64,000 nt of DNA from Symbiodinium natans. Lineage: Eukaryota; Sar; Dinophyceae; Suessiales; Symbiodiniaceae. Positions within the stretch are counted from its first letter, which is position 1, and each line of letters opens with the position of its first letter. The position numbers and the translations under genes are program-made. The notes under the pieces are model-generated. The model searched no databases. It was not told the origin of the DNA and worked only from the letters and a program-made list of their open reading frames with translations. This document shows, piece by piece, positions 33,101 to 43,100 of this stretch. The stretch spans positions 321,501-385,500 of the forward strand of contig CAJNDS010002329.1 in NCBI GenBank assembly GCA_905221605.1, read 5' to 3'.

Positions 33101-33200
33101 GCTGCCATCCGCCGACAAGGAGTTGCAGGCGTGTAGCTTCGGAAAAGTTCCGGTCAGAGATCTGGGTCGTATGTTCCTGGCAGACAGGTTCGTTCTATGG
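30164..33200 (+). CDS. Unidentified multi-exon gene with thylakoid-lumen-like targeting segment
   Basis: After an ACAG acceptor at about 30,166 comes LTGAGLATLAVLAAVALAPR followed by AALAETDVQMYVG: a hydrophobic span ending in an Ala-x-Ala site, as in thylakoid-lumen transit or signal peptides. Further exon-like pieces are VVNVSVPEGKVGDFAK (about 30,823-30,870), a longer open stretch at about 31,475-31,840 (AKDCQVLEDATLEQFKR), GNDADTVGTKKVWVSWLN (from 32,354), VYDSNQFPFHQGEAPLQ (32,466-32,516) and IYHQFHDDMIERYPQAETLR (about 32,557-32,616). The last three follow clean AG acceptors. Whether all belong to one gene is uncertain, and no family was recognised; the lumen location is an inference from the N-terminus only. 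Confidence 0.3.
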
Positions 33201-33295
33201 AAATCAGAGCTGATACAGTTGTGCAACCGAGCCAAACTTAGCCATGTGCTGCATCCTCACCAATGTGATGCGGACTATGCGGACTATTCGGACGC

Positions 33296-34130
33296 ATGAA
33301 GCTGGTGGTGGAATTCGGCGAGAAAGCTAACTGCTATGCGTCCTTGCATAGCAATGACGCCGCTGAGCTGTTCCGTTCCTCCTCAAGACGCGAGTTTTGC
33401 AAAACCTTGCGACTGCAGCATGCTGCTGGAGACGTGTTCGTCGGCTGGGTGGGTGAAAACTCATTGACACCTGGCAAGCTGGTGCTTTCCAAGCCGTTTG
33501 CAGAATGCTTGGCATTGGAAGAAGGGGAACAGGTTGATGCATTCCCGCATGCACCACCCATTGCCAGCACCGTCATGGTTCAGCCGACCCTTGGCCGAGT
33601 AAGGGAGAGTGCTGGGCAGCTCACACTCAGCCGTCAGACCTCATGGTGCACTTGTGCCTCAGGAACAGCATCGATGACTGGGAGGCCTCGCAGAGCTGCT
33701 GTTGCACGGCGTGACGGTCAAAATGTACACGCTTTGCGCGAGTTTGCCGCTGCATGCAGGTTGTTGAATTACAAGCAAGCTTCATCGAGGAGAACCTGCT
33801 TTCGCAGGCAGTTGAGCTAGGTCACACATGTTGCGTTTTGTTGGTCTCTACTTGCTGCCCGGTGGCACTTGGAGTCGCCATCATGTGGGTACAACGTTAT
33901 TCCTCCTATTGTAAGACTTGCCCTGATATGAGATTGGTTTCCTGCAAGGTGGCAGTGCTCATGCCGGGACTGAGTTTCCCTGTTTGGGTGGCTTCCTGAG
34001 GTGTCACTCGGGTGGAGGGCGGGGTGATTGATCATGACACACACAGACAGCATAGTGTACCGAGGTTCATGGACAGCTGGTTGCGAAGTTGCGAGTGGAT
34101 CCGGTAGACTCGAACAAGCTCCAAGCCCAG
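33296..34130 (+). CDS. PEX1: PEX1 exons, N-terminal domain
   Basis: Exon 1 begins MKLVVEFGEKANCYASLH and contains VGWVGENSLTPGKLVLSKPF and TVMVQPT, ending near 33,600 (a GTAAGG is at 33,600). A short piece with SIDDWE is at about 33,670-33,693. Then VVELQASFIEENLLSQ (33,760-33,807, donor GCAGTT), VAVLMPGLSFPVWV (33,949-33,990, donor GCTTCC) and HGQLVAKLRVDPVDSNKLQA (34,065-34,130, donor GTTTAG). In other PEX1 proteins the same order appears as W-x-G, the DDWE-x-x-E-L block, then FPVWV. The phase between exon 1 and the SIDDWE exon could not be reconciled by eye, so that junction is uncertain. Confidence 0.8.
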
Positions 34131-37100
34131 GTTTAGCTTGTGATTTTTATTTGTGCCAAGAGTCGGAATCAGTGTCAAGGTCTTCCTGCTTCCTTCTTGG
34201 CCGTGACACGGACCCTGCTGTGCATGTCATAGAGCATGGGCCAGTAGGCATAACGAGTCGATGTAGGAGTTGGCGATCGAGTCAAAACGGCGGACAGCAG
34301 AAGCAGCCTCGATCTCACTCTGCTCTGGCACAGAGAGGATGTGCTGTCAAAGCAGAACATGTGCGAGGCGTCCATCATCGGTGGCGCAGTGAAGACGGAC
34401 GAAATCGTATCTTTCCGTGTTCTTTGCTTGGACGAGGACAGGTTCTGTGCCAAACGAACTGCTGCACCCTCTTTGGTAGTGCAGGACAATGGTTCCTGTA
34501 TTTCTTGTACCCGACACGCCATCGCGCTTGCAACGCTCATCCAACAAAGATTGGAAGTTCACGGGAGTACAAGTCGCCAGCTGTCACCCAATTCTAGGAT
34601 GTCCCCTTCCAAGAACATCTGAGTCGAACGACGTGCGATTCAGAAGCTGGATGCGATTCAGGAAACCAGGATTCTTGAAGCCAGGATTCAGGAAACCAGG
34701 ATTCCGGAAACCAGGATTCCGGAAACCAGGGTTCAGGAAGCCAGGATTCAGGAAACTCTGGTGATTCTGTGAACTGCGGGAAATATGGGGGGGAAATGGA
34801 GGTTGGGTGGTGGGGGGGATTCGCAGTCTTGTCAGGGGGGCTATCAGAAAGCTTCGCGATTCCCGAATCCGCGGTTTCTGAATCCGCCTTTTTTCAGTTT
34901 CCCGAATCACATCTCCATTTTCCGAATCCGCGTTCTTATATATAGTTTCTCGGATCCGCGCTTCTATTTTCCGAATCTGCATTTTCTAGTTTCCCGACTC
35001 AATCCACTGATGCACCACAAGGGAGATCAAGACCAGACACGGCTGAGCTTCTTGTCAAGGGTACCGGGTGCCGACTTGAGCTCACAGGGTCCGAAAATCC
35101 CTAAACCCTAAACCCTAAACCCCAAACCCTAAACCCTAAACCCCAAACCCTAAACCCTAAACCCTAAACCCTGAGGGGTCGGGGGGCGGGGGGGGGGGGG
35201 GGGGGAGGGGCGGGGTGGGAGCAGAGCAAAGTAACTAACCCCAAACCCGAAACCCTAGTGCGACCGAATGGCCGGACACCCTAGCGCTGCAACGTGGTTC
35301 GTCCCGGCCTTTGCGAAGTCCGAGAGGCAGGAGCTCAGAACAAGCTTCGTACTGGGTGGCCCCTACACCTTGGGAACTGACCTGATAAATCATTGTCAAT
35401 ATTTGTCAACCATCCCATGTGATGTCAAGTGGAATATGGTTCTAAGTTGCGGCGCCGTGAGGAGTCTCAGACTCCTATCGGCAGAGTTGCAGAGGAGGAA
35501 TCCGAAGGGTTTGTCGTGAGTTGTTGTGAGCTGCTGTGGCTTGATGTATGTTGTGGGTGGATGGCTGCCTTGTTGAAATCCGGCCTGCCGTGAGGATCTG
35601 GATGATTTCTGCGGAGGTGGCTCGCGCAGTTGCCTTGCTTGGCTCCTGCACGATGACGCCGCCGTTGCACAAGATCGAAGGCAGGAGAAGACAGGAGTGT
35701 TGGTGCCAAGTGGGTGAGACAATTGGTGTATGCTGGGATTTCGTAACATCCAGCTGTGAATTTACGTCGAGTCATCTACGATCTGATCAACCCACCTTGT
35801 ACCGAACCTGGTCCCCAAAACTAAGACAGATTGATCCCCGAAGGTGGTTCGCAGTAGCTCGCAGTTCGTGAGGTCCGTCGGCTTTTCGCCGAAGATGGTT
35901 TTGCGAAAGGTTCAGCATTGTAAATGGCGGAAGATAGGTCAGATGCGTGCCCGCTTATGTCAGGTGTCGATAGACCCTATATAGACACCTTCGGTTGTTG
36001 GAAAGGGGCCTTATGATCCGAGCCCCCTGATTCCTCAGTGTATGCATAGACCCTATCCCCTTCTATGCCACCCCCCCATGCGGCATAGACCCCTATCGTT
36101 TGTCCATAGGTGTCTACTCCCTCCAGATAGACCCTGCCCACAAACCGAAAAAACCCTAGAGTAGCAAACTTATAAGATACACCTCGAAACAGCAAGGCTT
36201 AATTTTTTTGGCCGTGCTTGCTTTTTTTAGGGTGCTGGGCTTGCATGATTGTTGTTTGGGATGAGGTTGTGGGTCTACGGTTTGGGGTTTGGGGTTCTGG
36301 GCCTGCATGATCTCAGGGGTTTAGGATGGTTTTAGGGTTTAGGTTTAAGGGTTTTTAAGGTTAGAGTTTAGGGGTTTTAAGGGTTTAGGGTTCAGGGCGT
36401 TTTAGGGCTTAGGATTTTTAGTTTAGGGGTTTTCAGGGTTAGGGCTTAGGAGCCTTTAGGGTTTAGGGCTTCTGGCTCGGGGCTTGTTAGGGATTGTTCG
36501 TTCGGGGGTTTTTAGGGTGTAGGGCTTGGAGTATATTAGGGTTTAGGGTTTAGGGTTCTTTATAGGGGTTTTGAGGGTTTAGGGTTTTTGGGGTCTAGGT
36601 TTTAGGTTTTAAGGGTTTAGGGCTCCGGGTGTTTAGGGTTCAGGGTTTAGGAGATTTTAGGGTTTAGGGTTTAGGGGGTTTCTGTTTAGGGGTTAGGGTT
36701 AGGTTTAGGGGGTTTTAGGGTGTAGGGTTTAGGGTTTAGGGCTTCGGAGTTTTCAGGCTTTGGGGGCTAGGGTTTTTTGGGGTTTAGGGGAAGGGTTTAG
36801 GGTTTAGGGGATTTTGGGGTGGTTTTCAGGGTTTAGGGATTAGGGGGTTTAAGGGTTTACGATTTTTTGGGTTTGGACTTTAGGGGTTTTGTGTAGAGTT
36901 TAGGGGTTTTCACGGTTGAGGGCTCAGGGGTGTTTAGGGTTTCGGGGTCAGGGGTGTTTAGGGTTTAGGTTTAGGAGTTTTCAGGGTTTCGGGTTTAGGG
37001 GTTTGTTAGGGTCTTTAGTTTAGGCGTTTTAGGGTTTCGGTTTAGGGGTTTTAGGGGGTTTAAGGTTTAGGGGTTTCAGGGTTTAGGGTTTTGGTGGGGC

Positions 37101-40100
37101 TAGGTTTTACCGGATTTTAGGGTTTAGGCTAAGGTTTTTTTCGGCTTTATGGTTCAGGTTTTTTTGGGGTGTAGGCCTTAGGGATTTCTATTGTTTAGGG
37201 CTTAGGGGTTTTTAGGCTCCATTTGCAGACACAACACACGAATGATGGGTTCTCAAAAAGCAAATAGGCGGGGGGGGGGGTCCCCCCCATTTGCAAACAA
37301 AATGCTCGCATGATGGGTTTGAAAGAGGGGCGGGGGGTTCGAGCCCCCTGGGGGGCGCAGGCCCCCCCAATGCAAACACAGTGCTCTCATGATGGGTTTG
37401 AAAAAAGTTGCCTGAAGCAAGCTTGAACGGCTCAACAAGCGGGGGGGTGGGGGCAGCCCGCCTCCCATTTGCAAACACAACGCCCGCATGATGGGTTCGA
37501 ACTACAATAAAGCAGGAGGGTTGGGGGGTGGGGCGTGGGGGGTTGGGGGGCCTCATTTGCATGATGGGTTCGAATTAGAACAAAGCTGGCCCCCTTCCAT
37601 GTGGAAACACAATGCGAGATGGTTTTGAAACCAAAGTGTCGCAAGCAAGCTTGGACGGCTGAACAAGCGGAGAACCTCCACGAGTAAGGGACGGATAGAC
37701 CCCATCAGACATTGATAGGGGTGTATGCCCTGGATACAGGGGTCTATGCCAAAGGCCTAGGCTCTATCCTATGCATAGGTACCTGTCCGTACCGGGGCTG
37801 GGGATATCCTAATTCCGATAGAGCCCAATGGGATAGGGGTCTATTTGAAAGAGATAGGTGGGTACTTTACTCGAAGATAGAGTACACATTCTATGTGCCT
37901 GCAGCAAGTTAGAGCAGTGCCAGTTTCTTCACTTCGCATGACGCAGGCAGCATGAAGCACGAGCTCAGGGTTGCATGCCAAAAAGTCCATTCATCCTGGT
38001 TGGAGCACTGAAGCGTTCGGGCACTGTTCGAGTTCGTCGTCGCCTGTTGCCATCAGCGCAGGCCATAGTTCCGTAGTGTAGGTTTTCAGGGATGTTTGGA
38101 CAAACGTCAAAACACGGGTGCGAGTTGTTGGCTTTTTGTTTTCGACCGCAGCAGCTAAAGATTACCAGTCCAGTGTGCTTGTGGATACTCTGCTCCATGG
38201 ATTTCTTGCAGGCCTGGATCTTCTGCGGCCAAAGCGTACCTGTTGCGGCTCTTGGCGGACGTCAAGGTGCATTTGTGGCTGTGCCTGACGGAGCCATCAG
38301 CTAACAGATGTGCTGGCCTGACCTGAACCAGGTTCCCCGTGGGCATGTTGCGCTCAGTGTTCTTGCCTTGTAGAGTGCGGGTTTTCGTGTGTCATGGAAT
38401 GGCATGGCATGGCATGGCCATGTGCACGTGAATATCTCGAGGCCAGCTTGGCCACTTGGGTGGGGATTCCCTGTTTCAGTGTGGTGAATCTCTGCTACTG
38501 CTACCAGGCTGCGTTGCGTTTCCAATCTGCAGAATCTGCACTGCTTCCGTCCTGGAGCTGGTGCGCAGGTGCCGGTGTTCATGCCGCACATAGAGCTGGT
38601 GCCCTGCCATCCCGGACATTGGTTGAACAGAGCTCCTGCTGATTATGACAAAGGAAAGAAGCCAAAGCCTACTATGGTCAGAGGGTGAAGCCCTGCAAGC
38701 TTGTAACAATGGAAATGGTAGGAAAGCAGTAGAAGAGCAAAGGCCCGACGAAGAGCGCTAGGGAAAGATGTGCAGAATCCATTTGCTCTTGCCGTAGTGT
38801 CGCAGATGTAGTGTAGTGGAACAGGGGTATTGTCAGGAGACCAGGGAGGAGGCGAGGGAGGAGACGGAGGGAGGAGACGGAGGGAGGAGGAGCAGGCGGA
38901 GGAGGAGCAGGCGGAGGAGGAGGAAGCTGTCTACGGGATGGTCACGAGGCTGTCTAAGGCAGTAGACCTGTGTGAGGTCAGAGAGTAAGCCACCCCCCGA
39001 AATACACCTGCACCTAGTGTGTGGCGTCTGTGTTCTGAAGTGCGGACAGTCATGATGAGGCTTCCAAAGTCGTCAGTTTACGTGTGGCGAAACACCGCAG
39101 ATGGGGAGATTGTAAAGGAGGGAGGGGCACTGGCAGGTTATGTCTGGAAAACCGGGCCCATAGTGTAGGCGTGTTTCGCTCGGATTCGCATGGCGTCAGG
39201 CTCACTAGGATGAAGTATCGTGCTCAAAGGGCTGGGATCATCTAAGGAGCTCTTCCGGGCTCTGCTGCGAGAGAAGATGTCTGCTGGATCCGACGACGTT
39301 TTGAAGCCCTCGTAAAAGCCTGTGAGGAAGCCAGGGCCCAAGTCATGGACGGGTGATAGGTTGTGCTTTGTGCGGCCCGGCTTGTACCATCTTGTGTGTG
39401 ATCTTATATCAGGGAGGCTTAAGATGCTGATGCAATGCAAAGCCCCTTGTTGGCACTGTACGACGACATGCGCTTGTGTCGTCCCGCGCCTCCGCGACTC
39501 ACGCACCTTTTCCGGCTGCCAATGGAGCGCAGGAAAGGCAGCAGCTTGTAAGACAGCCCTGCTCGCAGTCACAAAGCTTTGCCGTTCCAGAGTTTCCACG
39601 CGCGCTTCCCTGGACAAGACCAAGATGATCAAGGCTCTCGAAGCGCCACGATGGCTTGGAGGAGGATTACAGGAAGTCGCAGCAGAGTATACACAGGTGG
39701 TGGTGAGTGGCGAGGGATGTATTTACAGTCCAGGCAAGCTCTTCCCTTGGGCCGAGGACTGCCTGCGTGAGCTTAAGGAGTGTGGCATCCGTGTGGTTGT
39801 CCTGCAATCATTTGGCTCTCCCGATCTTCTGACACTAGGCTTGCGGGAAGACATGCACTTTGACGCAGTGCTGAGGAATGAGTATAGTGAATCTGAGGCT
39901 AAGCTAGCAGAGTTGTTGGAGATCCTGGAAAATGCCCAAAAGCAGAGTGAAAGAACGCTGGTTGTGGGAGAGTGCCGGCTGCTGGTGGAGGCCGCCCAGT
40001 GTGCTGGCCTAGAGGCAGCCTTTGTTTGTTCTGGCAAACACAGCAGTGAATTTGGACTGTCTGCAGCCCCTGCCATCGATGTGCCAGCAAACGGTGGCCA

Positions 40101-43100
40101 CTTTGTGGAGCCGGAGGGGCTGCCGGATCGCTGCAAAGTGCTATTCAGGGGTAGAGCTTCCCCGAGCTTTGCAATCTCTTGCTTTTCGTTTTCAGCTGCC
40201 CCGCTACAAATAACACTTTTTGCAGACTTTGGTGTGGTATGTGAGAAGACTCTGGTTGTCGTTCTTAGCTTTTTTTGTTGTCGCTCAGTAGGCCAACTTT
40301 TCGATTCTCGCTTCTCCCTGTCTCCTCATTGCCGCCGATATGACAGCCTCTACCACTGTGATTATCTACTATTCCGGGGCTAGGCCGGTTTAATATTCAT
40401 GGAGGTGATTCAATTACAGTGTTGGGGTTCAGCTCGCCTGCTGCTGTCTGTCATCGTGTTTCCGGCTATCAGAAGTGTTCCTTGGTCTCCCTCGTGGCTT
40501 TGTGGCTTCTGTGAGAAGCAACCGCATTCTGTTTCCCTTTGTCTCCTGCTCCTGTGTTCCCCATAGCCTGGTGTCTCTGCTATCTTGTCAGTTCATATTT
40601 TCGAACATCACGCCCGGCAAACCGCTCAGGAACGCTTCTTTTTCAAGTTCTTCGCGGAGCGCCGTGCCATGGCGCGACGCTTGCACGACAAGCGCAAAGC
40701 GAAGATGAACCGTATTGGACGGCAGACCTGAGCGGCAACTTCACAGCTGCAAAACGTTACAGTAGATGAAAGCCTGCGGTTGCGAGCAAAGTCTGCAACA
40801 CGCTACTATGACCAGCAAACCGAAAGAAAATAGCATAAGGACAAACATGCAGTTTGCTCACATCATTCAGCCAGCTGCCCCTTGCTCAGATTGATGTGGC
40901 CGATGGCTCGGTTCTTCAATTGCGAGCCGAACGGCAGCCAACTGCTGCATGTGCCTGAGTTGACCAGCGTTCCAACCAAGCCTTTGTTCTTGGGGAGATC
41001 TGCCGATCTCTTGTACTGCGCTGTTTTTGCCACAATTCTCGAGTGTCAGGTTTGCAAGTGAGAAGTCATGCACATAAGATAAGAGGTTGCTTTTCTACAT
41101 CAGCAAAACAACAACGGCACCACTGGAATAATGGTATACAGACCTTGATGGTCACATGTGCATTTCTCCCGAGGTTGCAACGCAAGCAGAAGGACATGCT
41201 ACATCGGTACGGTCATCTGCAGGTCACTTGGGCTTGAGGACAACTCTGTGCAAGAGCCATGTCTTGTTGCGCAGGTGATAGCAACCTGGAGGTGGGGAAT
41301 GTTCGATGCAAACATGGTTTCTGAGTGGTGTCGGTGCTGGGCAGTTTGTTCAGAGATGGCTCCTCGGCACCACCTTGCTTGCTGCCTTGGCATCACCAGT
41401 GGGCTTCGCTTCGGGACGAAGAGACCGAGCTCGCTTCGACGTGCTTTTGGTATGGGGGCAAAGGAAGGCAGCACATCAGAACTGTAGAGGTGGAATGCGG
41501 TGGAATGATCAGGGACACAGAACGCTCCCACATGCTTCAACAACGCAGAATGGAAAGAGCGCTGGACATCGCTTGACCAAACTCACGGCCATTGACTCAA
41601 GCGTTGACCAGCAGTGGCCTCACGGGCATCATGAGCCTCAACTGGATTGGCATCTGCAAAGCCCACGGCTTTCGTGGCAGCTGGCCGCAGCTGGCCGTGA
41701 AAAGCAAAACCAGTGGGGGTAGACAACGCTCTAGGTAGCTGAAGCAATGGAATGCCTCAGTTCAGTCGTGGACAGTTGGAACTGCACCCCAGATGTCGGT
41801 AGTGGAGGCGGACTTGTACGAGGGCCTCTCCGACATTGATGACATCTATCAGCCTTGTCCATAGTGTGCGAGTTGTGCTAGACATGTTTGTGGTAAAATG
41901 GGGAATCCAGCAGTCCTGCCGTGCATTGCTCGTGGAGCAATGAAGGCGGCAAGCGGAGCCTCCTATCTTCGTAGATACGTTTGGTGTGTACGAGGCATGG
42001 CTCTGTGTTGTTGCTTGCTAGGTGCCTCATGTTGCGCTACATGTCATAGGCAGCAAGAGAGGCAAACTGTGTGCAGAAACATGTGACGCCTCTGACGCCT
42101 GTGATGCCTGTGATGCCCTGTGGCGCTGTGCGGATCCAAGCCCCCGCTAGCCTTCCGGCTAGGCTTGGATCTGAGCCATGGCTGGAGAACTCGGGCTGCT
42201 GACATCAGAACTTGAAAGTGGCGAAGTCCAGGCGCGCGGCAAGGCTTCTTCGAAGTGGGCCCGCAGCCTGGCTGTCACAGCAGGGCTTGTGCTCGCCGCT
42301 TTTGCAGCATGCCACCTCTTGACAGCCAAGCAGAGCAATTCAGAGGTCTCCAATGTCATAGCACAGGCTGACTTGGGCTCTGTTGTGATGGATTTCGACC
42401 TCACCGGCATGAAAACAGCAAAATGTTGGAAAAACAAGACCTTTTGGGTAGAACCATCTGGAGAGTATCACATGCCGCACTCTTCAAAGACTCCGCAAAT
42501 CAACGCAGCTGCTTGCCAGCTCTTTTGTGCATCGACATACAAATGTGAACATTTCTCCTACTGGAGCGATGGTGCTTGTTTGCTCACCAGCTACTCAGCT
42601 TACCCTCAGGAGTACACCGGATCAGATAGCAAAGGAGTGATTTCGGGTCCTCGTGTTTGTCGAGAAATCAACAACGGACCAACTGAGCAGTTCACTGCAT
42701 CCGCTCTTGGACTTCCACAGTTCCGGGCAAAGGAGGCAGCTGGATGTGGCAGCTTACATGATGACTACAAGCTTGCATGGAGCGCAGAGGGCGAAACGTT
42801 CTTTGAGGATTGGCAGTTCATCAACAAAAGCGAGACGAGAGGGGCTGAATGGTACTTGAACAAGACCGAAGCCTTTCACCAAGGTGTGGTGTTTGCCTCG
42901 AAGGCAGGAGCCTTTATGCGTGTCGGGGAGCAGGTGCAACCCTTCAAGCGCCGCTCTGTCATGTTACACTCTGCGCAAGCATGGCGACCAGATGTGGGTT
43001 TCATTGTGGCGATGAAGTACAGGCATGTGCCATTCGGACCTGGGGTTTGGCCAGCATTTTGGCTAGTCAACAGTGACACGGGCTGGCCAAAGGGTGGTGA

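Larger units (their letters stand above)
35946..37866. mobile_element. Composite repeat element 2 (1.9 kb), same family as element 1
   Basis: The left end has CGTGCCCGCTTAT (35,946-35,958) followed by ATAGACCCTATATAGACACC; the right end, reversed, reads AGTACCCACCTAT (37,854-37,866) followed by ATAGACCCCTAT. The left arm holds CATAGACCCCTAT units (to about 36,130), the middle a degenerate TTTAGGG array (36,290-37,215) and six or more CCATTTGCAAACAC motifs (37,219-37,632), and the right arm CATAGGGGTCTATG-type units (37,690-37,850). Order and orientation are the same as in element 1, without its nested 1.36-kb insertion. No ORF with a domain lies inside. It sits in the apparent PEX1 intron. 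Confidence 0.65.

Noticed and set aside
33561-33820. Reading the 33,296 ORF straight through to its stop as one exon
   Set aside because: After VMVQPT the ORF translation stops resembling PEX1, whereas spliced pieces (SIDDWE, VVELQASFIEENLLSQ) in other frames restore it.
37332-37350. GGGGTTCGAGCCCC and GGGTTCGAA as tRNA T-arm or SINE B-box
   Set aside because: They resemble the B-box, but no A-box or cloverleaf is found upstream at the right distance in any copy.
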